Source of the DNA: Candidatus Gastranaerophilales bacterium | GTDB lineage: Bacteria; Cyanobacteriota; Vampirovibrionia; Gastranaerophilales; Gastranaerophilaceae | Assembly (NCBI GenBank): GCA_947630355.1 | Contig: CANRHJ010000046.1 | Span: 1-12,397 of the forward strand | Reading direction: 5' to 3' | DNA length: 12,397 nucleotides | Shown: in pieces, positions 1-7,945 of the stretch | How positions within the stretch are numbered: position 1 is the first letter of the stretch | How the letters are laid out: every line of letters begins with the position of its first letter | Made by a program: the position numbers and the translations under genes | Notes under the pieces: model-generated | Database searches by the model: none | Told to the model about the DNA's origin: nothing | What the model saw: only the letters and a program-made list of their open reading frames with translations

Positions 1-3000
1 ATTGAAAATGATGTGGAAAAAGCAGCCGCAAAAATAAAAGAAGGTAAAGGCAGCGGAATTCTTGCAAGCAGTATGGATGATGAATCGTACGCATTTCACG
101 CTCAATACATACCTAAAATAACAACGGAAACATTTAAAGATGTTAAAACAGGTGAAACAAATCAAGAAGAAGTTTTATGGACCGATAATTCTTGGGGCGA
201 GTCTGAAAAAGACAGCTTTTGGAACGGACACAACGGGCATGAATATACGGATTACGGTTCCGGATACGGTTGGAAAGACGGTTTTATTTTAGATAAAAGT
301 TACAGAACGGGTCAAAAAATAAGTACGTTAAAAAATGCTACAGGTGTTTCAAAAGAGGACGGGGAAAAATTCCCGTTGTTCAGAGATGTAATTTTACAAG
401 GGATATCATATAAAGAAGAAGCCGAGTTATACAAATTAATAGAAGATATATGCAGAATAGGCAACGCATCTAAAGAAATCGGTGCTTTGGAAGAAATGTT
501 GAAAAACGGGGACTATGTAAGAACCGATTATCTTGAAAACTTGGATAAAATGGCATCAGCCAGAACCGATGAATTGGAAAAACGTCTGGAAACAGAAATA
601 AAAAGTAAAGAAGAATATGACAAACTGCCTGATAACGACAGCTTAAAATTTACAATGGAAAAATTAGCTCTGTATTTGGCAACGGAAAGTCCTTTACTTC
701 GTGATTTTGTTTTGGAAAAAACTACTTTCGAAGAATTGAAAGGGTGTAAAGACGTATTTATTTATGCATATAAAGAACAATTTCTTGATATAACGGGTAA
801 AAGTCAAAAAACTTTGGATAATATAGAAGTATATTTGACACCGATAATAATATCGGTTTTAAAAGAAATTGAAGCCAAATATAAAGAAAAATATTCGGAT
901 GATCTTCTTGATAATATAACTGCGGATATATTTGAATCGAAAGAGATAGGCGAAACCATAGATTTTACGCCAGATAAATTACAGAACAAGCTAAAAAATG
1001 CGGTAACAAAGGCTGCAGTTAAATCTTTTCAAAAGAAATCCGCTGCGGAATACTTTATAAAATCAATGCATAAACACGTTGAAGATGCCATAAACGAAAG
1101 ATTCAGAATATCCTCTTTTGACTCATTTACGATAAAAAATTCATCGGTAAAAGATAACTTCATAAAATCAATAGATAAATATTTTAATCCAAAGACAGAT
1201 GAAGAACTGCTTGAAATAGTAAAATCATTCCAATATATGGATTCATTGACAATAAACAAATATTTGGAAATGCTGACACCTGAGGACTTAGGCATAGATT
1301 TTAAAAACGGATATGAAGTATTAGAAAAATATAAGGCTCAGGACAGTGAAGTTCAAAATGCATTTTATAAAGTTGCGGGATTGGAAGAGATATATAAAAA
1401 TATATCATCTCCCGCCGAAGAAATTTACAGGTCGCTTTATGTCATATTAACAGATTTGAATGTACAAAAATATATAAATAAGTTCAAAGGTGAAATGTTT
1501 GATAAATATAAGGTAAGACAAGCATTTCCGCAGCCGATGGTATATACAAATGATACGTTAACCAAACTGGGTTCGGATATGCTTGATGTTATAAAGGGGA
1601 AAGTCGAAACAATCAGTTTTTGCAATAATTTTTTAAATATTCTGTCTTTATACAACAAAATAACCGATAAAATTAACAACGGTGAATTGGGTAAATTAAT
1701 ATCAGGGAATAAAGAAATTGATATACGGGAAAATGCCGAGATATTAAATGAATTATACGAACAATATAAAGAATTATCCGAAATGACGGAAAATATGGAA
1801 GATTTATACGAAGTAAAAACAGTGTTAGATGCCATATTGAAGCAATTGGAAGAAGAAAATAATATAGACGGTGCCGAATTGGCCGAAAATATACAAGCTC
1901 TTCAGGAAGCCTTTGACAATTTGCCGGATATATATTATTCCTACGACAATCTTGTAAAACTAAAGACCAATGAATTACAATCAATTAAAAGAAATGCGGA
2001 TTTGTATATAAGAACATCAATAGAACCGAAATACCGTGATAATGCATATACACTTATAAACCATATAGCGGATTTAATAAGGAAAAATGCTCCCGAAGAA
2101 TATATTTTGGATGCGGAATATATGTTCTTAAATCTTGCAAAAGACAGACACATAACAAAAAATCCGACAGAATTGTTAAAGGAAATTGTAAAATCCTATC
2201 AAAACGGACAATCAAATACGATAGAATACGAAACGGAACGAAGATATCTTGAAAGTGCATTGAACACCGCATTATTAACTCGTGTTCAATATAAACTCGT
2301 AGAATGCCAGCATAACGGTTATTCATCAAAATTAAAAAACATATTGCCCGGAATTAGATTGGGTGAAAATTTTGAAACAGATATAACACAAAAAGACGGA
2401 ATTGTTGCCGTAATTAATCAGCTGGCTTTCGCGGATGATGAATATGACACTCTCAATTTATTCTTAGACCAGACAGGTATGGGAAAATCTGCGATAAATG
2501 CACTGTTTGAAGATGATGAATTAGATAATATAGAAAAAGAAACAAAATCAAAATTTAATGAAATATTAAAGGATATAGCAGAATTTGATAAATTAAGGAA
2601 AATACATAAAAACTTCTTTAGCAAATCACATTTGAAAATTGACACACTTGAAGAAGGATTTGCTGCATTTGCCGATTATATTGAATCATTCAATTTTAAA
2701 TCGGATATTATTAAAGATTATATTCAGTCGGTAAAGATTTCTCAGGTTATAGATAAAAGTATGGTAAAACAAAAAAAGGACATAAATAATATACTCGAAA
2801 ATTATACTGAATATTTGCTTGAGAATCTGCAGTCACAAATTAACGACAGTATTGTTTATTTGTCCAATCTGTCAAAGATGTCGGCGGACAGGTTAAATTT
2901 AATATCAGCAATAAGATTGCCGCAAGACAGCGAAGAATATAAAAAACGTGAAGAATACCTGAATATTAAAAAATCTCATATAAAGAAGTATGAAACAATT

Positions 3001-3045
3001 ATCAATAACAAACTGAAGCGAGTTGTTGAAAAAATAAATAATTAA
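1..3045 (+). CDS. Large helical protein, 5'-partial, with possible papain-like protease remnant
   Basis: The reading frame is open from base 1 with no stop before it. The GTG at 13 has no ribosome binding site, so the gene almost certainly starts upstream; about 1014 residues are visible. Two parts can be seen. Residues about 1-100 (numbered from the GTG) are rich in Gly, Trp, Tyr and His. They contain FHAQYI (His29) and, 30 residues later, WTDNSWGE (Asn59), an order and motif that recall the His and Asn-Ser-Trp-Gly of C1 papain-type cysteine proteases; the catalytic Cys would lie upstream of the window. The remaining ~900 residues are Lys/Glu/Asn/Ile-rich and look almost entirely alpha-helical, with coiled-coil stretches, no membrane segment and no recognised domain. 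A degenerate P-loop-like DQTGMGKS lies near residue 820. The next gene follows after 56 bases. The protease reading is a motif-level inference; otherwise the function is unknown. Confidence 0.85.
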   Translation: MENDVEKAAAKIKEGKGSGILASSMDDESYAFHAQYIPKITTETFKDVKTGETNQEEVLWTDNSWGESEKDSFWNGHNGHEYTDYGSGYGWKDGFILDKSYRTGQKISTLKNATGVSKEDGEKFPLFRDVILQGISYKEEAELYKLIEDICRIGNASKEIGALEEMLKNGDYVRTDYLENLDKMASARTDELEKRLETEIKSKEEYDKLPDNDSLKFTMEKLALYLATESPLLRDFVLEKTTFEELKGCKDVFIYAYKEQFLDITGKSQKTLDNIEVYLTPIIISVLKEIEAKYKEKYSDDLLDNITADIFESKEIGETIDFTPDKLQNKLKNAVTKAAVKSFQKKSAAEYFIKSMHKHVEDAINERFRISSFDSFTIKNSSVKDNFIKSIDKYFNPKTDEELLEIVKSFQYMDSLTINKYLEMLTPEDLGIDFKNGYEVLEKYKAQDSEVQNAFYKVAGLEEIYKNISSPAEEIYRSLYVILTDLNVQKYINKFKGEMFDKYKVRQAFPQPMVYTNDTLTKLGSDMLDVIKGKVETISFCNNFLNILSLYNKITDKINNGELGKLISGNKEIDIRENAEILNELYEQYKELSEMTENMEDLYEVKTVLDAILKQLEEENNIDGAELAENIQALQEAFDNLPDIYYSYDNLVKLKTNELQSIKRNADLYIRTSIEPKYRDNAYTLINHIADLIRKNAPEEYILDAEYMFLNLAKDRHITKNPTELLKEIVKSYQNGQSNTIEYETERRYLESALNTALLTRVQYKLVECQHNGYSSKLKNILPGIRLGENFETDITQKDGIVAVINQLAFADDEYDTLNLFLDQTGMGKSAINALFEDDELDNIEKETKSKFNEILKDIAEFDKLRKIHKNFFSKSHLKIDTLEEGFAAFADYIESFNFKSDIIKDYIQSVKISQVIDKSMVKQKKDINNILENYTEYLLENLQSQINDSIVYLSNLSKMSADRLNLISAIRLPQDSEEYKKREEYLNIKKSHIKKYETIINNKLKRVVEKINN

Positions 3046-3054
3046 TCTAAATTT

Positions 3055-3083
3055 TTGAAAATCCGAAAAAAATATAGTAATAT
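3055..3083 (+). promoter_or_regulatory. Possible sigma-70-type promoter before the small secreted protein
   Basis: TTGAAA (3055-3060) and TAATAT (3078-3083) are separated by 17 bases, matching 5/6 and 4/6 of the consensus. The transcript would start near 3090, right at the ribosome binding site, which is a very short leader. In such AT-rich DNA a match of this quality can arise by chance, and read-through from the large upstream gene is an equally good explanation. Confidence 0.3.
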
Positions 3084-3101
3084 ATTATCGGAAGGTGGAA
3101 A

Positions 3102-3377
3102 ATGAAAAAGAATATAGCAATATTATGTATATTAACGGTAATAATCGGTATTTACAGCCCATGCCTGGCGTTAAATGTGGGTACATATAAAACAGAAACT
3201 GAATACGGGCTTTTAGACGGATTTAAAATTAATTGGAAAAGGAAAGACAAAACCCGGCCGTTTATTGAGCCGAGAGAAAATTCAACATTAAAAGATAAAG
3301 AAATTGAAATGCGCCAGTACCATGAAGATGAATACGAAAGAACAAAATATATGTATGAGGGTAAAGCTATAATATAA
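3102..3377 (+). CDS. Small secreted protein of unknown function (91 aa)
   Basis: The ATG at 3102 is preceded by a strong ribosome binding site, GGAAGGTGG at 3090-3098, with good spacing. Residues 1-24 form a Sec signal peptide: MKKN, a hydrophobic core of about 15 residues, then a probable signal peptidase I site after CLA. The mature protein would be about 67 residues, charged and hydrophilic (many Lys, Glu, Arg and Tyr), with no cysteine and no membrane segment, so it is probably soluble in the periplasm or outside the cell. I recognise no family. It lies 56 bases after the large partial gene and may be co-transcribed with it; the shared hairpin terminator starts 17 bases after its stop. 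The signal peptide and ribosome binding site make it very likely a real gene. Confidence 0.8.
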   Translation: MKKNIAILCILTVIIGIYSPCLALNVGTYKTETEYGLLDGFKINWKRKDKTRPFIEPRENSTLKDKEIEMRQYHEDEYERTKYMYEGKAII

Positions 3378-3394
3378 ACACGATTATCATATAT

Positions 3395-3427
3395 AAAAAA
3401 GAGGAAACTTAATGTTTCCTCTTTTTT
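3395..3427. terminator. Bidirectional intrinsic terminator
   Basis: A perfect 14-bp stem (AAAAAAGAGGAAAC / GTTTCCTCTTTTTT) encloses a 5-base loop TTAAT. Both flanks are homopolymer A/T, so the hairpin reads as stem plus U-tract on either strand. It sits between two convergent genes: 17 bases after the stop of the small secreted protein on + and 17 bases after the stop of the TpsB gene on -. One element can therefore end both transcripts. Confidence 0.88.
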
Positions 3428-3444
3428 GGTATTTATGTAAAGTA

Positions 3445-5232
3445 TTATAATATGTTTGAAGTAATTGTAAAGTGGAATCTTGCAGTATCTCTGTCCATAT
3501 TATTAGCGTAGTCAGGATATCTTCTGCCGATAGGGAAGCCCCAATACATGTTTGCAGACATATATTTTGTAAGTTTAACAACAATACCGGGACCTGCACT
3601 CATTAAGTACTGAGTATGGCTGGGATCTACGTTTGAAAATTGAAATCTGTTACCAATCCAGCCGATATCATAGAAACCTGCAAGCTGAATGCTGTCGCTG
3701 ATGAACTTATATTTTTCGGGTAATATAGCTCTGAAGCCCGGAATTGGGAATCTGTATTCAAAGCTTGCATTCATACCGTAGTCACCGATAAAGAAGCCTT
3801 CGTCGTAGCCTCTGACGGATGAAATACCACCGATTTGCATAGCTTCTGAACCCCACAAGTTCCTGTTAGCATACTGTCCGTTAACTTGTAACAACATTAA
3901 CTGATTTTTTGGTAATACTTGTAAACGTGCAACACTTGCGTTAACTTTGACGAAATTATTGCTCGGTTTTGTTCTGTCTTTGTTGTAATCAGAAGCATCA
4001 ATAGGAATACCGCCTGCAACGGATGTATTAAATAACCATCTGCCGTAGTAGTCATCTTTAATATCGGTTAATGTACCCCTTAGAACTCTGGTTCTGTAAT
4101 CATGCAAGAAATAATCTATTGCCTCATGACCGGAAGACAAATCGGTATTTCTTAAATCTAAAGTAATATCACCATATAATCTGAAATCATCGCCTTTAGC
4201 CAATCTTCTTGAAACTCCGATGAATACGTCATGTGATTCACCTTTGATATTATAAGGTTTTAAAGCTTTTCCGAGATGAACGTTAGAATAAGAATAACCT
4301 AAGTTCAATCTTGTATCGTTTTTAGCGATAGGAATAGAGTACATACCGCCTGCACCTAAAGAACGTCTTGATAATGCAACAGTACCCATTAACGTGTCGC
4401 CGTGACCGGTAACATCATGAAGTCCTGCGTATAAAACGCCTCTTTGAGTACCGATAGCTTCTCTTCCCTGATTATCATATCTTAAGTCGAAGTTAAGAGG
4501 AAATCTGTCCTTAACATCAAGTGCAACATCCGAATATTCTTCCGATTCTTCGTTATCAGCAAACGATACGGAACCTTTCATATATTCTTCAGCCGTCATT
4601 TCAGTAAGAGCGTTTCTTACATCTTTAACGTTTAATACTTTATTCGGTGCAATATGATTATCTTCTAAATAGTGTTTATTAAGATAGGAAGAACGTTCCC
4701 ATTTGCCCGGGTTGATTTGAACGTTACCGTATTTACCTTCTAATATTTTTATTTCAACAACACCGTTTTGAACTTTTTGAGGAGGAAGATAAGCTATGGT
4801 AGAAACATAGCCCTTTCCTTGATAGTAATCGGTAATTTCATTTGCAGACATGATTAATTCATTAATAGTAACTTCCTGTCCGATTTTGAAATCAACCAAT
4901 CTTCTCAATACATATTCGGGGAAAACGGTATTTCCCGTAATTTTAATTTCTTTAAGAACAAAAGAAACCTGTTCCGTATTAAGTAAATCCATCTTTTTTT
5001 GTATGTCAGCTTCAACATACGCCGGATCCTGTGTTTCTACGTATTTTGTTTTTGCCTGATATTGCTTTGTCTGTACAAACGTTGAGTTGTCGATTGAACC
5101 GGCATCATAACCGCCTACGTTCGGAGAAAAGTTTCCGTTCGGAGTTATGAAACTCGAATCTGCGCTAAAACCGCTAACGCCCATTAATAACAAGGCACAA
5201 ACCAGTGACGATTTAGATAATGATTTTTTCAT
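3445..5232 (-). CDS. TpsB outer-membrane transporter of a two-partner secretion system (ShlB/FhaC/HecB family)
   Basis: This 595-residue protein exports a partner exoprotein across the outer membrane. Residues 1-24 are a Sec signal peptide (site after FSA). After a linker with a Gln/Lys-rich helix come two POTRA domains, about 90-165 (starting FVLKEIKITGN) and 166-242, which in this family bind the TPS domain of the cargo. Residues about 245-595 are a 16-strand-type beta barrel. The conserved L6-loop motif VRGY is at 473-476 (its Arg is essential in FhaC), and the partner motif FYDIGW at 520-525 carries the Asp that contacts it. The chain ends in a typical alternating final strand. Length is normal for the family. 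The start has a ribosome binding site AGAGAGTGGA upstream. The partner is almost surely the divergent TpsA at 5887-7920. Nothing looks damaged. Confidence 0.95.
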   Translation of the reverse strand: MKKSLSKSSLVCALLLMGVSGFSADSSFITPNGNFSPNVGGYDAGSIDNSTFVQTKQYQAKTKYVETQDPAYVEADIQKKMDLLNTEQVSFVLKEIKITGNTVFPEYVLRRLVDFKIGQEVTINELIMSANEITDYYQGKGYVSTIAYLPPQKVQNGVVEIKILEGKYGNVQINPGKWERSSYLNKHYLEDNHIAPNKVLNVKDVRNALTEMTAEEYMKGSVSFADNEESEEYSDVALDVKDRFPLNFDLRYDNQGREAIGTQRGVLYAGLHDVTGHGDTLMGTVALSRRSLGAGGMYSIPIAKNDTRLNLGYSYSNVHLGKALKPYNIKGESHDVFIGVSRRLAKGDDFRLYGDITLDLRNTDLSSGHEAIDYFLHDYRTRVLRGTLTDIKDDYYGRWLFNTSVAGGIPIDASDYNKDRTKPSNNFVKVNASVARLQVLPKNQLMLLQVNGQYANRNLWGSEAMQIGGISSVRGYDEGFFIGDYGMNASFEYRFPIPGFRAILPEKYKFISDSIQLAGFYDIGWIGNRFQFSNVDPSHTQYLMSAGPGIVVKLTKYMSANMYWGFPIGRRYPDYANNMDRDTARFHFTITSNIL

Positions 5233-5422
5233 TGTTCCACTCTCTATTATTAATTATTATTCTACTTTACATTACATTTTACATGATACTACGGAAAAAA
5301 TAAAATAAAACTTTTATTACTATAATTTTATAATATTCTTACGAGCCTGCATATAATTCAAATATATGAAAAATAAACATGCTTTAATTTGCTCATTTAA
5401 TAAAAAAATGCATAATATATCT

Positions 5423-5527
5423 TTACATTTGAATTTCGAAATATATACTTTTTATCTGTTTCCGCCCATCCGTCCGTATGTACATCGCATCTTCGCTCTT
5501 CTTCGCACAAAAACCCGCAAAGTTCAT
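5423..5527 (-). other. Possible 34-residue small ORF in a GC-richer island
   Basis: An ATG at 5525-5527 opens a 34-codon frame ending in TAA at 5423-5425. AGGA at 5537-5540 lies 9 bases upstream of the ATG, a plausible ribosome binding site, and stops lie just upstream in frame. The protein begins MNFAGFCAKK and is polar and basic, with no signal or membrane segment. Most of the local GC-rich segment falls inside this frame. It could be a real small protein, part of an interspersed repeat, or a chance ORF; I recognise no family. Confidence 0.25.
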
Positions 5528-5734
5528 TAATCATTATCCTATTTGTAACACCTTCTGTAAATCCGCAAAAATATACTCAAACAATTTTTCCCGAAACGCT
5601 CGGATATAAGACCTTATAAACCAATAACTGAGCCGTTATAAGCAAATGTAACAAATTATTAAAAAACTAAGCCAAAAATGTAAATTTATCAGACATAATT
5701 TTTTTTATATAGTATATATAGGATATATTTGAAT

Positions 5735-5740
5735 TATAAT
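5735..5740 (+). promoter_or_regulatory. Candidate -10 box for tpsA (distal)
   Basis: A perfect TATAAT lies 146 bases before the tpsA start. No good -35 box is found 16-18 bases upstream (the sequence there is all A/T), and there is no extended -10 TG. If used, it gives a leader of about 140 nt containing two GTAACAA boxes and the T10 run. Confidence 0.3.
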
Positions 5741-5820
5741 TTTAAGAGAGATTTAATTTTTAAAAATATGTAACAATAAAAAAACAATTCGTAACAAAAC
5801 ATTTCTAATTAGCAATTTTT

Positions 5821-5849
5821 TTTTTCAGGACATTTTAAAAGAGTATAAC
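5821..5849 (+). promoter_or_regulatory. Candidate promoter for tpsA (proximal)
   Basis: TATAAC at 5844-5849 matches 5 of 6 bases of a -10 box. The place of the -35 box, 17 bases upstream, is taken by the end of a T10 run (TTTTTC, 5821-5826). Transcription would start near 5856, leaving a leader of about 30 nt with the ribosome binding site AAGGAAGAAG at 5874-5883. Confidence 0.3.
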
Positions 5850-5886
5850 AAGTTAACAATAAAACATAAAATAAAGGAAGAAGAAT

Positions 5887-7920
5887 ATGAAAAAATTATT
5901 AAGTACAACAATTGCAGCAGGTATTTTAGCTACAGCATCATTTGGTTCTTGTGCATTAGCTGATGTAACGGCAAGTACATTACCTAAATTCAATCATGCT
6001 GACGGTGCAAAAGTTACTCAAGACAATTTGGATATGAACGTACAAGTTCAAGGCGGAAATGGTGCATTGGGCTCCGTATATTGGGACAATTTCAATGTAG
6101 GTAAAGATGCAAGAGTAAATTTTGAATTCACTAATCATAACCAAACTGCATTAAACGTTGTTGACCAAGCAGGCGGTTTATCACAAATCTACGGAAGATT
6201 AACTTCATCAGGTTGTGAAGGCTGCGGATATGCAGGAACAGGTAAAGTTATCTTATTAAACCCCAACGGTGTTTTATTCGGCGACGGTGCCAATGTTAAT
6301 TTAAACTCTTTCACTGTTTCTACTTTTGACGGAAAATATAACAAAGACGATAATACATTAGTTTTAGACAGAAACGGTAAAACTTCACCAAACGGAATTG
6401 TTGTAACTGATGGTGCTACAATATACGGTGATAAAGCAGTTAACTTCATATCAGATAAAGTAAATCTTTATAAAGGTTCTCAAATATCAACAAATCTCGG
6501 TAAAAACTTTAACTTAGAAGATACGGCTTCAATGGGTAAAGTTAAAATTGTTACTGCTGACGGTGTTACATTTACATACTATGATAAAGGTGCCGTTAAA
6601 AAAGTATCTGATTTTAAAGCATCAAAAGACCAAATGAATATCCAAGTTAACGGAAGTATTGAAGCTGGAAATATCGATATAAGAAATTATTCATCAAACA
6701 GCGCAAGCGATATTAACGTAAACGACGGTGCTACATTAAAGGCAACAAAAGCTGTAAGCGGAAATGACGGCAGCATCTATTTAACATCTTCAAACGATAT
6801 TATCGTTCGCGGCTCTAAACTTGAAACAGTTAATGCTGAAGGTGCCGAAAATGCTAAAGGCGGAGATATCGAATTATTGGCAGGACATAAAATCGGTATA
6901 GCTTCTTCCGATATTAAAGCAGTAGGTAATATAACAGCAACTTCACAAAACTACGATGTAGTTGTTGACGGTTCTACAATAACAACAGATAAAGACGTTG
7001 CAATTAAAGCTAAAAACTATGCATCAGTTCAAAAATTAGAATCAAAAGGTTCTTCAATAAAAGGAAATAACGTAACTGTTGATGGCGGTATCGCACAGGT
7101 TGTTTCTTCAGATATAGATGCAAAAGGTGATATAAAAGTTAACGGCGGAAGAGTTTGGACCCACGATGCAAACTTAACCTCTGCTAAAGATATTACAATC
7201 GCTGCTTCTACAGGTGACGTTCAATCTACCGGAACAACCAAAACATATGCTAAAAACGGTAAACTTAACATAACGGCAGCTAATGATGTAAAAGGTAAAT
7301 TCGATGTTAAAGATACTTTAACTACAATAAAAGCCGGAAAAGATATCAATGTTAACTTAGCAAACATTGACAACAGAGAAAAGGGTTTAACCGCAGAAGC
7401 TGAACAAAACGTTACGGTTGCTACAGACGGTACATTATCAATCTCCAGATTGGTTGCTAAAAAAGGCGATATGACAATCAAAGGTAAAAACGTTATAGCA
7501 GGCAAACCTTATACAAAAGAAGAAAAAATACCCGGTGACAACAGCGAAAGATCTTACATATACGTTGAACACGGTAAATTCACTTCAGAAATGACAGATG
7601 ATGATTATACAGTAACAGCATCAGATACACCTATCAACGGCGGTAAAGATAATTTAAGACACCATATTCAATATGGTAACGGCCAAGAAAAAATCTTATT
7701 AATCAATCCGAGACCTGCCGAAAAAGCTGATGAAACTCAACAAGCAACTGCTCAATTAAATATCAACGATGATCAAGCTTCTATGTTAAACAAATTACCT
7801 CGTCAACCTGAATCAATCAAAGCTAATAACGATATCAAAGACGGAAGAACTTCATTCGTAGATGTATTCGCAGCAGCTAGTCAGATAGAAGTTGTTGATG
7901 ATGACGAAGATGAAGAATAA
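5887..7920 (+). CDS. TpsA exoprotein with filamentous-haemagglutinin-type TPS domain
   Basis: This 677-residue protein is the secreted partner of the TpsB transporter encoded divergently. Its ATG follows ribosome binding site AAGGAAGAAG (5874-5883). A Sec signal peptide spans residues 1-25 (site after ALA). The TPS (haemagglutinin activity) domain covers about 26-190: the WDNFNVG strand at 66-72, SQIYGRL at 99-105, and the hallmark NPNG at 125-128 followed by VLFGDG. Residues about 190-540 are repeated short strands (patterns like GDI-x-V, DITI, GNI) typical of a right-handed beta helix. The tail, about 600-677, is Gln/Asp-rich and ends in an acidic run, DDDEDEE. The mature protein has only two cysteines, CEGC at 110-113, in the TPS domain. 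At 677 residues it is short for a haemagglutinin, and I see no toxin domain or known C-terminal anchor. An adhesin or surface-fibre role is the likeliest inference. Confidence 0.93.
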   Translation: MKKLLSTTIAAGILATASFGSCALADVTASTLPKFNHADGAKVTQDNLDMNVQVQGGNGALGSVYWDNFNVGKDARVNFEFTNHNQTALNVVDQAGGLSQIYGRLTSSGCEGCGYAGTGKVILLNPNGVLFGDGANVNLNSFTVSTFDGKYNKDDNTLVLDRNGKTSPNGIVVTDGATIYGDKAVNFISDKVNLYKGSQISTNLGKNFNLEDTASMGKVKIVTADGVTFTYYDKGAVKKVSDFKASKDQMNIQVNGSIEAGNIDIRNYSSNSASDINVNDGATLKATKAVSGNDGSIYLTSSNDIIVRGSKLETVNAEGAENAKGGDIELLAGHKIGIASSDIKAVGNITATSQNYDVVVDGSTITTDKDVAIKAKNYASVQKLESKGSSIKGNNVTVDGGIAQVVSSDIDAKGDIKVNGGRVWTHDANLTSAKDITIAASTGDVQSTGTTKTYAKNGKLNITAANDVKGKFDVKDTLTTIKAGKDINVNLANIDNREKGLTAEAEQNVTVATDGTLSISRLVAKKGDMTIKGKNVIAGKPYTKEEKIPGDNSERSYIYVEHGKFTSEMTDDDYTVTASDTPINGGKDNLRHHIQYGNGQEKILLINPRPAEKADETQQATAQLNINDDQASMLNKLPRQPESIKANNDIKDGRTSFVDVFAAASQIEVVDDDEDEE

Positions 7921-7945
7921 TTAAATCATCAAAATAAAATAAAAT

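Larger units (their letters stand above)
5267..5773. promoter_or_regulatory. Set of seven ATGTAA hexamers oriented toward the nearer TPS gene
   Basis: TTACAT occurs at 5267, 5272, 5279 and 5423, which reads as ATGTAA in the direction of tpsB. ATGTAA occurs at 5646, 5678 and 5768, in the direction of tpsA. The three sites at 5267-5284 are packed 5 and 7 bases apart. The base composition of the region would predict only one or two such hexamers. They could be binding sites for a shared regulator, but no factor can be named and chance enrichment in AT-rich DNA is not excluded. Confidence 0.3.
5233..5886. other. 654-base AT-rich intergenic region between divergent tpsB and tpsA
   Basis: This region must carry the promoters of both divergent genes. 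Most of it is extremely AT-rich. Visible structure includes oriented ATGTAA hexamers, a GC-richer island at about 5460-5530 with a short ORF on the minus strand, a TATAAG/CTTATA inverted repeat at 5605-5618 with a further TTATAAG at 5636-5642, three GTAACAA boxes (5648, 5770, 5791), a repeated TAACAATAAAA (5771 and 5854), and a T10 run at 5816-5825. I see no tRNA, no hairpin terminator and no convincing structured RNA. Confidence 0.7.

Noticed and set aside
13..15. GTG as the start of the large protein
   Set aside because: The frame is open to base 1, there is no ribosome binding site, and the sequence seems to begin inside a domain.
2461..2490. P-loop-like DQTGMGKS followed by AINALF in the large helical protein
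   Set aside because: It looks like a GTPase G1 motif, but the first Gly is Asp and no G3 or G4 motif follows; the surroundings are helical. Probably coincidence.
5816..5825. T10 run as an intrinsic terminator or attenuator
   Set aside because: No GC-containing stem lies upstream; only a weak CTAATTAG palindrome is nearby.
5947..5952. Lipoprotein signal around Cys22 of TpsA
   Set aside because: The residues before the Cys (Phe-Gly-Ser) are a poor lipobox, and an ALA signal peptidase I site follows three residues later.
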